A DNA stretch of 64,000 bases from Erodium maritimum (lineage: Eukaryota > Streptophyta > Magnoliopsida > Geraniales > Geraniaceae), in the NCBI GenBank assembly GCA_963921825.1, contig OY997591.1, forward strand, positions 38,709,825-38,773,824, given 5' to 3'. Shown here piece after piece: positions 1 through 9,724 of the stretch. Each line of letters starts with the position of its first letter. Positions within the stretch are counted from its first letter, which is position 1. Made by a program: the position numbers and the translations under genes. Below the pieces are notes generated by a model, which saw only the letters and a list, made by a program, of their open reading frames with translations, did no database searches and was not told where the DNA came from.

Positions 1-1311
1 GATTAATTCCACACTAGTGCCCTCCCTCTCTACTACTTCACCATACTCAAGGCACCAAAGGGAGTTATAAAGACTATGGAATCATGGCAGAGAAGGTTCT
101 TGTGGCATGGCACTACCCAAGCCAGGCACTTCAGCAAAGTAAAAAGGGACAAGGTGTGCAGACCTAAAAATGAAGGTAGTTTAGGGATCAAAAGGCTTGA
201 TAATATGAATATGGCTTTGTTGGCAAAATGGTGGTGGAGGTTTTCTCTTGGAAAGAGATTCCCTTTGGAAAAGAGTGATTTGTTGCAAATTTGGCTGGCA
301 TTCTACATAATGGGATCTCTCAAAATTTAATGAGATAGGGTGCCCAAGATTTATGAATTATATCCTAGCTTTAAATGTTAATCCTCTCTTCTCTGATCTA
401 TTTGGGATAAAAGGTCTTAATAGGAAAGTTGGTATGGGAGATAGAGTATTCTTCTGGTCTGACATATGGTGGGGAGAAGTATCATTCAAGCATCTTTATC
501 CCAGGCTCTATTCTCTCTCCAACAACAAAAAACAATTAGTCTCAGAAGCTTGTGTAGATGGTATCTGGAACCTGGACTTCAGAAGAACTCCTAGAGGAAG
601 AGCTGAGGGGGATTGGAACTCTCTCCTTCAAATTCTTATTGGGGTTAGACTCACATCACAACCTGATTCCCTGATCTGGATAGGGGATGCAAAAGGGTTT
701 ACTGTCAAAAGGCTTTATCACTTAATAGATAATCACTCCTCTGCAAATGTGATCACTTCTGGATGGACAAAGGTTGTCTGGATTCCACAAATTCCTCCCA
801 AAATAGCTGCTTTCAGTTGGCTTGCATGCCTAGATGTTTTCCCCTCAAAGTGCTTTCTGGATGCAAGGGGACTCTCACTCAATCTGATGCAATTAACATG
901 CCCCATTTGCAACTCAGATTTGGAAGATGGCCCACATGTCCTTCTACATTGTCCTAGGGCCTGGAAAGTGTGGGGGATGGTGATGACTTGGTGGGGGGTA
1001 TTATGGGTTGTACCCTCTTCTAATAGATTCTATTCACTCAAGGTCCTTACATGCACAATTACTCACTCAAGAAAAGGTGGATCAAAATCTTGCACATTGT
1101 ATGTTGGCAATTGTGGCCGGCAAGGAATAACAAGGTCTTCAATAATGAGGACATCACTGTGGAAGAGCTTTTTCAGAAAATCATACATCAGTCCTATAAT
1201 TGGGAGTGGGCTTTGTTTAAATCCACAAGTCATTTTTTCTCTATAAACATGTGGATCTCTTCCCCAACATCCTGGGCTTCTTGGAAAAATCCCTTGGTTC
1301 AACAATCATAA
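1..1311 (+). pseudogene. LINE ORF2 C-terminal part (RT tail plus zf-RVT)
   Basis: This is the C-terminal part of a plant L1-type LINE ORF2, which encodes endonuclease and reverse transcriptase for target-primed retroposition. Residues encoded at 76-330 match the post-RT region (FLWHG, then KVCRPKNEGSLGIKRL). The segment 353-1246 holds the zf-RVT domain, with IPPKIAAFSWLACLDVFPSK followed by a zinc-binding CPICNSDLEDGPHVLLHCP near 898-955. The extreme C-terminus (KKRWIKILHIVCWQLW, ARNNKVFNN) is read in another frame at 1051-1311. At least two frameshifts, near 335-350 and 1030-1050, break the frame, so it is dead. The 5' part lies outside the window. I am sure of the family; the boundaries of each frame are approximate. 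Confidence 0.9.
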
Positions 1312-1879
1312 AATGGTGCCAACTTGGAAGGTGGCTTCTGCTATATGGGGTGGTTTTTGGGTGGTGGTTGGGTGGTTGGGTCCTTCAGTCGAGTGTTGTT
1401 TTTTGGTTAGGTTCTCTTTGGGGTGGTTGGTTGTGTTTCTTCTCAGTGTGTGGGGTTTTTTTTATTTGGAGTGTGGCTTTTCTCTTTGGTGAGGAGGGTT
1501 TGAGTCTTTTCTTGTTTTTTCTGGCCCTTTTAGTTCTTCTTTTGGTGCAGGCTTGGCTTTGATGTTGTGACCTCTCTTTCTTACGAGGATGTCAAGAGCA
1601 CACTGTCCCCTCAATCACAAGCTCAACAGGGGAGGCCTAATCTCCAGTTCATGTCCCACTGCAAAATTCACCTGGTTCTCTGCCTCAGACATCCAAGTGC
1701 AGGTCTTCATGTCAGTTTTTACCATTACAGCTCAGGGCAAAGGTTACCAGACAAGGTTCTAGTGCCACTCTCAGTGTACACAAAACACTCTGATCCCATC
1801 TGCTCTCAGTTTCATGTGCAACTGCCTCTCTCTCAACATACAGACGTGGTTAACTTCAAATTCAAGGCATGAGCTCGGT

Positions 1880-2185
1880 TTTGACTTCAAATACAAACCG
1901 TGCATCGCAAGAATCTTTTGAATTCAAATTCAAAGACCGGGTTCCATGCCGTGTTACGCAAGAAACGCTTGAATTCAAAATCAAAGGCTCCATAAGTGTG
2001 ACTCAAGTTACTTGTTTAAAAGTTCTTTAAGTGGGTTAAGTGGGGGTGTGGTAGGTTAGCTATGATATTTAGGGGGGTTTTGGCATACTGTTTCTTTTTT
2101 GACGTCAAAACAAGCGGGTTTTGGTTTGTTACTTGTAGTTCAAGCATCAGGGTTTTGTAGGTTGGTTTGTTACTTGTAGTTCAAG
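1880..2185 (+). repeat. Two short imperfect tandem duplications in the LINE 3' UTR
   Basis: An imperfect duplication of about 57 bp lies in 1890-1990; both copies contain CGCAAGAA followed by TTGAATTCAAA. A second duplication has the 24-bp string beginning TTGGTTTGTTACTTGTAG at 2121-2144 and again at 2162-2185, a period of 41 bp. Short internal duplications are common in LINE 3' UTRs. I infer nothing further. Confidence 0.75.
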
Positions 2186-2325
2186 TAACCGGGGTTTTGA
2201 TGGCTTCTTTTTACTTTAGCCACAACAAAGGTTGGGTTTTAGCATTGTAGTACCACTTTGTAACTCCTTTCTCTCCTCAAGAGAGGTTTTAATTTTAATT
2301 CGCTTTGCGGATCAAAAAAAAAACA

Positions 2326-2568
2326 CTACCCACGCAGCTGCAAAATTACCAAGACCACAACTGCTCCACCAAAATAAAAACCCAACAAGGCACTAGCACC
2401 AAAGGAAAGTTCATAGAAGATGCACTCAACCTAAACAAAAAAACTACCCACACTCCAAAAACAATGTAACAAAACAAATAAAACGACCAACTACCCAACA
2501 CCAAGAGTAATCTGCGGCCCAAAACAAACCTCAGCAATCTCACCTCTCTACCCCCAACCACCCAGGAC
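2326..2568 (-). other. Probable LINE 3' UTR sequence, antisense
   Basis: Read on the minus strand, this block is T/G-rich with GGGTGGTTGGGGGTAG, TTTTTGGAGTGTGGGTAG and TTTGGTGCTAGTGCCTTG. It resembles the 3' UTR of the forward LINE at 1340-1560 (GGTGGTTGGGTGG, ATTTGGAGTGTGGC, TTTTGGTGCAGGCTTGG). It may be the 3' UTR of the reverse LINE whose coding end lies at 2890-2953. The similarity was judged by eye and is weak; there is no coding content. Confidence 0.4.
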
Positions 2569-2889
2569 TGTAATAACCACTCCCGGTCAACGCCAGTCAA
2601 ACCTGCGAAAAACAGGAAAATTTAAATTTTTTAAGACTGACACTTAATTGAACCTAAAGTGACCCCGAGTGTCATACCGAACTTAAGTTGACCCCGTTAT
2701 CGACCAAAGTGAGTTCCGGGGGACTCAGGGCAACTTTCTGGTCAATTTGGGAAATGTTGACTTTTCGCTGGAAAAGTCAACCGAGCGACGTTTTGGTCCA
2801 TTCGAGGACCATTTTGGAACCAAAAAGCTTAGCCGTCGTCGCAGCGGTCTTAGTTGAGCCGTTTCCTTGTAGCACGTCAAGTTTCGTAA
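2569..2889 (+). mobile_element. T1 Tekay LTR, 5' fragment only
   Basis: The block begins TGTAATAACCACTCCCGG, the exact start of the T1 LTRs at 29177, 57574 and 63372. It follows them through the GACTTTTCGCTGGAAAAG and CCAAAAAGCTTAGCCG segments up to GTTTCGTAAT, then stops abruptly. Only about 320 bp of the 3-kb LTR remain. The sequence straight after it is LINE coding sequence on the other strand, so the rest of the LTR, and possibly some of the LINE, was lost by deletion. Confidence 0.9.
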
Positions 2890-2953
2890 TGCTCTAATAC
2901 ACCATTAAAGATGACATTGTTCCTGTTAAGCCAAATTCTACACAGAACAATGG
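2890..2953 (-). pseudogene. 3'-most coding scrap of the reverse LINE ORF2
   Basis: On the minus strand this stretch continues the ORF2 reading frame coming from 12423-12540 across the T2 insertion. It reads VLCRIWLNRNNVIFNGVLEH, the usual plant LINE C-terminal pattern with WLNRNN followed by FNG. The last five bases (AATGG) are the left target-site duplication of the T2 element. This ties the sequence left of the T2 element to the LINE on its right. Confidence 0.8.
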
Positions 2954-5691
2954 TGTACAGACCGCCTCGTTTTTAAAGATTTAAAGATTTAAAGATTTAA
3001 AAGTTTAAAATTATCTTTTTGAAACGTCGGGGTTGGAAATCGGGGTGGAAAACTGGATCGAGTGCAAAAAAAAGAGAAAAAAAGAGAAGGTTTGGACTGG
3101 ACTGGGACCTGGGCCAGACTTGGGCCCAACTCGCTGGCCCGGGCCAGCCCAACGCGCAAGCGCAGACCCAAAACGCGCAAGCGTAGGCCCAAAACGCGCA
3201 AGGCCCAACTCGGCAACCCTAACGCGCTACTATTCCACCTTCTTCAACCTCGCGCCGCACGACTGCCGAGTCTCACCTCAGCCTTCTCTCCTCTCTCTCT
3301 CTCTCCCTCTCTTCTCTCACGCTCTCCCTCTCTTCTCTCTCACACCCGATCTCGCCACCTCCATCGCCTTCGCCTTCTTCTTCCCTTCCGAGAGCCACGG
3401 AGTCACGCATCGCCGGAGAACCTCTCAGGTTCGTCTTTCAGAACGCGAACCGCACCGACGACGAAGGGAAATCGCACGGTTTGAGCTCCCTCTCGCCTTT
3501 CACCTGCTTCCCCGCCCCCGTCGCGCCTGAAAACCCATCGAGACAAGCTCGATTGGGTCGGATTCAGGTGGATTCATTACCGGCGAAGCTCGTGCTCTCC
3601 AGGTCTGAGACGGGAGCCAGCTTGAGTCACGCTCGAGCCACCGCCGCCACAGCCACGGCTTCGTCGAGCCCTAACGCCCTTCCTCCACCCTCGTTTCTTC
3701 CCCCTCGAGCGTCCCTAACGCCATAGACGACAGTCGGAGCAAACCCTGGCTCGCCGGAGTTGCCACCAGCTCAGACCGAGCCAGGCGGGCTTGGGCCTTG
3801 GGCCAGGAGAACTTAGGCCTTGGGCCTGGACGGACTTGGGACAGCTTAACCCTTGGGCCAGATAACAGGCCTCGGGCCAGGCCCAGAGCCAAGGTCCGTG
3901 TTCGGGACTCGGGTTTGGTCCAGGTCTAGGTCGGGTCTGGAGCCGGGTCCAGGTCGGATCTGGGTCCAGTCGGGTCTGGTTTCTGGACCAGGTCGGATTC
4001 GGGTCTGGTTCTCGGATCCGGGTCGGACAGATTTAATAATTAATTTAATTTAATTTAATTGATTTAAAATTGATTAATTAAAGGACTAATTGGACAAATT
4101 CGGGGACCTTTGGACTACCGGGACTGATTGGACTTTTTACCTGTTAAACCCAGACTTGGACTTCGCCCGTGAAGACTGGAGTTAGGCCAGGACGTCAGCA
4201 GCTAGGAGACGCAGCTGTTGTGATCGTCTTCAGGTAGGGAAAGTAGCAAATAACGCTTTAATTACGGAAAGTTACTAGTATGCATGTTAGGTAATAATAA
4301 AACTGGAACGAGCGTTTAATATTATATAATAACCGGATGAGTCTTAGTAACATGTAGGATGTGGTTCACTAGTGTTAGCCGCTTTTAATGTTCTGGGAAA
4401 TTGTCGTGCTGGTAGAATGGCCATGTCGAGCCTCAGGACTGTGTGCTGATTGAGATGCATGATGTTTGTTATAACCGCTGATTGAGAGTCTTAATGAGAT
4501 TGATTCGGTGTTGCATGTTGTGACTGTGTGTGGGAAAGTGTGTTGTGTGTGATGTGATGTGAACCCTTGATTGTGTTATGACCAGGTGAGTGATAGACCG
4601 GTTTGTGTGGTATGGTTAGTTTGGCTTGGTTGTATACCGGGGTCGAACTATGTTTTTGTGATGCGTGTGTGTTCCAAAAAAAGGGGTAACCGGAGTGGTA
4701 CTTACACTAAGGGATATTTTCGGTGTAGTGTATCGAGGCCAAGGGTGGCGTGATTGGTACCCCGATTCTCCATGACGGGAAGGCGTACGACCGAGGTATG
4801 TGCCGGTCCAGTATCCGTGAGGCCCTGATTCTACGTGACAGGAAGACGTCCGAGTAGGTTATTTCCAGTCTGGGATGTTACCCCGATTCTACGTGACGGG
4901 AAGATGTCGGAACCGAGGCTTCATGTTCCGGTACGATACATATGGAATGGTTTGTATTGAGCCTACGGGTCGTATTTGGCCTACGGGTCGTATTGGGCCT
5001 CCGGGTCGTGTTTGGCACTAAGTGTCGTGTTCCTACCCCGATGATCTATGGTCCTTTGGGGACATTTCTGGGATTTCCGATGAGATGCGTTCCTAGGGAA
5101 CGTTTCCGGTAGCCTCGACGCATGTGCCTCCTCTGGATCGAGGGGCAATTCGAGATGATACAATGACTTTCCGGTGTGATATGATGGTAATTTGGGGACT
5201 ACGGTATAGAACGTGTGTTGTATACTTTTGTGTGTGACACGTTTGCTGTATGGTTGATGTGTACTTTGTGAAAGTGGTCGTTGAGTGTGTTATAAGTTTG
5301 GATGAACCCCGGATTGGCAGTTAGTTATGCTGTGCTAGTATGCCCTAATTGGACGGTTAATCGTGGTGGTGAGCCGGTGATCATTACCTTAACTACTTTC
5401 TCTACTGGGCAAAAGCTCACCCCTTACTTTGTTGTGTTTTAGGTGTTGAGCGGGATTTGTGCTAGCAGGACACAGCTGAGCTTGGGAGCTGGCGAGGGTC
5501 TTGTCTAGTAGTGTCTAGTGACGTACCGTGTATGAACTAAGTACTGTTTTTACGATTCAGTTAAGAGTTGTTGACTCTTTTTATTCGAACTTATGATTTA
5601 CAGTTTATTATTCTAAGCTTCACTACTTTTACTTCGCTTTATTTATTTATTATTTTAGTTCACGTCTCGAGTCCGGATTTGGGGCGTGACA
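2954..5691 (+). repeat. 5' LTR of the T2 element
   Basis: It starts TGTACAGACCGCCTCG and ends GGATTTGGGGCGTGACA. A CT-rich stretch (about 3285-3345) and GGGTC/GGTCC-rich stretches (about 3870-4030) are repeated at the same places in the 3' LTR. Near 4229-4237 is TCTTCAGGTAGGG, and near 5440 TGTTTTAGGTGTTG, which look like splice signals. It is 2738 bp long, close to its partner's 2698 bp. The two copies differ by many substitutions and small indels, so the insertion is not recent. Confidence 0.93.
4757..5010 (+). repeat. Tandem repeats inside the T2 5' LTR
   Basis: Three diverged units of about 55-65 bp share CCCCGATTCTACGTGACGGG followed by AAGACGTC and CCGAGG (4757-4925). They are followed by three short units of about 20 bp built on CCTACGGGTCGTATTTGG (4960-5010). 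The same arrangement is present in the 3' LTR at about 11497-11720. These sit in the middle of the LTR, as the minisatellites do in family T1. Confidence 0.8.
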
Positions 5692-5694
5692 ATT

Positions 5695-5707
5695 TGGTAT
5701 CAGAGCC
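5695..5707 (+). promoter_or_regulatory. Primer-binding site for initiator tRNA-Met (T2)
   Basis: TGGTATCAGAGCC lies three bases after the 5' LTR. It is complementary to the 3' end of plant initiator tRNA-Met, the usual minus-strand primer for Tekay and many Copia elements. It confirms the 3' boundary of the LTR. Confidence 0.93.
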
Positions 5708-6809
5708 TGGTTTCATTTTGAAATGATTTTTCAAATCCTCGGACCGTACGTCAATTAGGTGGGTAGAGTTAGGTGGTTAAAGTGGTAGTGCTCGGTGACG
5801 CAAGTCGGAAGTATCCTATGCGTAGAGTCGAAACGACAAGAGTCTCGATTGTTAAAGGGTGTTGTTAAAGTTTTACCCTACTGGATTTATACCTTATTCT
5901 CTGTTTGCTGTACATCTTAGTGGACCCATGATGCCGACCGGTTGAGATCGAGGTTGGTTAACGAGCGATGCTCGGGCTGTTTACGACATGTTGGGTGAAA
6001 ATTTGTTAAGTGGGTTGCCGCCTTGGTCGGCCGTTGTTTGATTTGTGAAACGCCCGACCTAAGTGTCGTGGACTTTTGGTGAACTGGTGTGATTTGTGGT
6101 TATCGTTTGAGTTGAACTGTTGTCCAAGTATGGACTTAGCCGGACGGTAATAGTGAGATTACCGAGACCCGATGTATAAGTTGAGATAAATTGTTGAGTG
6201 CTAAATTTGTGATTGGATGCTATGTGCAGTTGGTAATTGGTTGTCCCGCATAAGCGGATGGTTGACTTAATTTACGAACGGGTTATGCCCGATTTTCTGC
6301 AGAAACTGAAGTGTATGTACCATCACGATTCAGCTATAGGGGCCACTGTAGCTGGACGTGAATGGAGGGATGCCAAGTGGTTACAACGTAATTCGGGGAC
6401 GCCTGAACCGGGTTGTAACGATGCGGGGTCAACTTGAATGTTATGCTAGAAAGAGAACGTGTTAAGTCTTTTAAACCTAAGTTGTTGTTGTCTAGTGTGT
6501 AATTGATGTGTGGAAATTGCTGTGTGGAATTGCTGGTACTATAAGTTGTGGTCTGGGTGACTTTTGTGTGAAATTGTTGTTGAGCGTGACGCTGTGTGTA
6601 ACCTCGTCTTTTGAGTGTATAATGTTTGTGTGACGTACTAGTGTACGGACTTCTCTGCTGTGTGCTATTTTGTGACTATACTACTAAGTATATTACTACC
6701 ATAAGTACTACTGTAATGGACTGTGTATGGCGTTAGTTATTCTAAGCCTGTTGTTCTTTTCGAGTTAAGAAGCTGAACATGTGCGTTATCCGTGCAGAGG
6801 ATTTACGAC
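5708..6809 (+). other. T2 untranslated leader
   Basis: About 1.1 kb separates the PBS from gag and has no long open frame. It begins with CTGGTTTCATTTTGAAATG and contains ATTCGGGGACGCC followed by CCGGGTTGTAAC near 6391-6420. That block recurs, slightly diverged, in the leader of E2 at about 49127-49160. The shared segment could be a packaging or dimerisation signal; that is inference. Confidence 0.7.
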
Positions 6810-8159
6810 ATGCCACGTACTTATGCTCCATGAGGCACCAGAGGACGGCCCACTGAGGGGCACGAGAGGGCTGAGACAGCCCAAGCGCCAGCTCTGTAGG
6901 AGCTGACCCGCACTGTTCAGGGACTGGCAGTTGCCTTTGCCCGGATGGAGACCGCAGCTCCGACACCGGAGGCTGCACCTGCTGCCACTGCAGCGACCGC
7001 TAAGGGACCTACTCAGGTCGACAGTTACACCACGTAGGCGATGCGAGACTTCCGCAGGTTGGGCATACCTGTGTTATCCGGGGAGCCGGACCCCGAGGCA
7101 ACCGAGAGGTGGCTGGAGCGAATAACCCGCAACTTGGACACAGCAGGGATTTTGAGTGGTAGGCTCCGAGTTTCTTTCTTAGCTTTCCACATGGAGGGAG
7201 AGGCCTACCACTGGTGGTGTCGAGAGCAGGTGCGAGTGGGGGACGACTTTGTGATGTTCGGACAGCGTTTCCTCGAGAAATACTTTCCACAGGCTGTTCT
7301 GGATGACAGACGTCAATAGTTCCTAGAGTTGCGACAAGAGGGTCTGTCTGTGTCTGAGTACGAAGCGAGGTTCACCTCCTTGTCTCGCTTCGCTCAGGAG
7401 ATGGTGCAGACGGAGCCTCTCCGCTGCCGACGTTTCGAGGAAGGGATTCGCCCTGCGATAGTGGACAGGGTCACTGTTCTGAGGACCCAGGTATACAGTG
7501 ATTTGGTGGATCAGGCCTTGGATGTGGAGCGACGCTTCCGTGAGACATCTAGGACTCGGGAGGTCAGGGCGAGGTCGAGTATCTTTTTGAGGCCATCAGA
7601 GACTCAGGATCCGAGGAGGCAGAGGACCTCGGGATCGTTTCATACTCAGACCAAGTGGAGAGGACCGCGACAAGTTGGGTCGGTAGCTTCAGTTGGACCT
7701 TCCATGAGTGGGCGCACGTTCTACGGATGTGGACGGCCGGGTCATATGGCTCAAGACTGTCCGGGGAGCAGCGGACCAGTGGACCGTCCATCGGGTAGAC
7801 CTGAGGAGAGGTCGAGTGCCGGGCCATCGCTTTGACACTGGTGTGGTCAGCCAGATCACTTCGTCTCCAGGAGCCCCGAGCGACTTTTGGAGGTGTCGGC
7901 TGCGCAACCACAGTAGTCGCAGACTGCGCAGTCACCACAGTTCCAGCAGCATCGGGCACCGACGCAGAGAGCCTTGAGGCAGGCAGCGAGCGCGGCAGCG
8001 CCGAGACAGAGAGCTGCGCAGCAGGTGTCACTTCCACCACCTCCGAGAGTCGGACCCCCGGCACGGCAGGGTCGGGTGTATGCTGTCACCGAGTCACGGG
8101 CAGAGAGACAGGATTCCGATCATGAGATCGCTCATGGTTCCGAGCACGTTTTGGATTAG
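6810..8159 (+). pseudogene. gag: Tekay-type gag (capsid plus zinc knuckles), stop-ridden
   Basis: Gag forms the virus-like particle and packages the RNA. One continuous frame runs from ATG at 6810 to the final stop at 8157-8159, about 450 codons, with no frameshift but six internal stops (6831, 6897, 7038, 7317, 7833, 7914). Residues from 7041 onward match the retrotransposon gag domain, including GEPDPEATERWLERI, SFLAFHMEGEAYHWW and FLEKYFPQAV. A first CCHC knuckle at 7719-7763 reads FYGCGRPGHMAQDCP, with its first Cys changed to Phe. A second half-knuckle follows at 7836 (HWCGQPDHFVSRSP), with its last Cys changed to Ser and a stop where its first Cys would lie. It ends with RVYAVTESRAER, typical of this lineage. 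I chose the 6810 start because it is the first ATG in this frame. Confidence 0.88.
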
Positions 8160-9710
8160 AGGACATCGCGAAGCATGATGCTAGCGAGAGTCCGGGAGTT
8201 GCTTTGTTTTGACTTTGGAGACTTTCTCTCTATTTTGAGACTTGTATTTGACTCGTTTTGGTTTTATTACCGTTAATTACTATTTTTGAGCATTTGCATC
8301 GTTTAAGCGGCTAATCTGTTACTTCGTACTTCGCACCCAAGTTCATCCAAGTACGAATGTTGGGACAGAATTAAGAACCGTATACCTTGTCACGCTAGCT
8401 AAGGGTGTGGCGGTGCCGACTAATGTCAGTCGTGAGTGAGAAAGCCAAAAGAACCGAATTGTGAGGTATCTAGCGTTTTTCGTTTGTTATCAGCGACTAG
8501 TACCCGAGTGGCGAAGGACCGCAGGAATACCAGTACGCAACTAGAACGGTCAGGGGAGATGGCCGCGTGTTGACGAGATCAGAGTGACGTTGCGGAAGCT
8601 TGGTGGGCCCATAACCCACAGGCATCGCTTTCTTTGATTTTCTTTACACTTGGTGAGACGTGGGGGTCTAACAGTAGAACCTTGATGCGGTCCTGGCATC
8701 CTAACACCCCGACTAAGTACGTAGTGGCTGGACGAGTGCGTGCAGTGTATGGTAGAAGTGAGAGTACCTCTTGAAGTATCCGGAAACAAAATCGCCGAGT
8801 ACGACTACCACAGCGCTTTCAGGCCAGTAACACTATGGCACCGTACGAAGCGTTGGATGGTAGATCGGGCCTATTGCCCAAGCAGAGCACACTTGAGGTT
8901 TAATAGTGACCATCGTGGTCCTGAGTTGCTAGAGAGGTGACTGAAGGGTCGCATGGATCGTGAACGATTAAGAACCGCATATAGTCGACGCGGAAGCGCC
9001 GAGGATGAGGGACGCATGAGGTATCCAAACCCGTTTGGACCCTGAGGAAACGGTATTTGTGGTGTCTTCAGTTTCGTGGTTACTTGGGGTTGGACAACTT
9101 GTATTTTGGTTCAATTGGTACTTTGTGAGCGAATATCGACGGTAAGCGCGATATCACTGGTGGGGTCACCTTCGATGATGGATCTGACTGTGTGTTATCT
9201 CTTGTGGAATGTCGTCAGAGTAACGACGGCTGTGTTGAGTGTTTCGAGGTGCGCACACCTTTCGACGAGATGTTGATAAGATGTACTGTGACCCCGGACC
9301 GTGCAGTAAGTGCGAGATCCGACGTCAAGTCGTTATGATTTCGTGTTAGTCTTTGTTTTATCGTGAGTGGTTGGACGTGGACTTACCTGATGGTATGTTG
9401 TGCGCAAGACTTAAATAAGTGAAGTGAGTAACTGAGGAGAAGTGTCAATGTGTTGGATCCACTTTAAGTGCGAGGTGAGAATTGCTTCGGTATGATACCT
9501 ACACCGACGGACGGTTCCGGTATAGGATACCTCAACAAAGCTACGTGTGTCAGTGCGACGTCTCTACCGACGGAGGATTCCGGTATCGACTAACTGGTTT
9601 AAGTGTTTCCGTGTGCTTGAGGGGTGATGGATTGGGAGTTTTAATCGGACGTTCCCTGAGATATGGTCAAGCGGAGCGCGTTCGTTTCAAATTTCGAGGA
9701 CGAAATTCTT
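8160..9710 (+). other. Degenerate T2 internal region with an integrase scrap
   Basis: This 1.5-kb stretch replaces pol. I find no protease, RT or RNase H motif in any frame. Near 8797-8870 the plus strand encodes EYDYHSAFRP and then, in another frame, MAPYEALDGR, a clear remnant of the integrase motif EFAYNN...MAPYEALYGR. The rest is unrecognisable. The remnant shows that the element descends from a pol-bearing ancestor by deletion. Confidence 0.7.
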
Positions 9711-9724
9711 TTAAGGGGGTAGAC
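9711..9724 (+). promoter_or_regulatory. Polypurine tract (T2)
   Basis: TTAAGGGGGTAGAC immediately precedes the 3' LTR and follows TTTCGAGGACGAAATTC. This is the standard plus-strand primer context of plant chromoviruses. The same context is seen before the E3 LTR at 57574 and, on the minus strand, next to the R LTR at 44646. Confidence 0.9.

Larger units (their letters stand above)
1..2324 (+). mobile_element. LINE (plant L1 type), 3' half with poly(A) tail
   Basis: The ORF2 end at 1311 is followed by about 1 kb of T/G-rich 3' untranslated sequence that closes with a run of ten A at about 2315-2324. Just before the A-run is a small hairpin-like CCTCAAGAGAGG (2275-2286) and the string AATTCGCTTTGCGGATC. 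A similar CCTCAGAGAGG plus A-run ends a second fragment at 20090-20373, which supports this as a true LINE 3' terminus. The 5' end and the target-site duplication are outside the window or eroded. Confidence 0.85.

Noticed and set aside
2898-2957. Foldback (TACACCATT ... AATGGTGTA) that looks like a tiny MITE
   Set aside because: The sequence is the in-frame continuation of the reverse LINE ORF2 and spans the edge of the T2 insertion; the symmetry is accidental.
3033-3892. Overlapping 60-165-codon frames in the T2 LTR as genes
   Set aside because: They lie in CT-rich and GC-rich LTR sequence, are not conserved in frame between the two LTRs and match no family.
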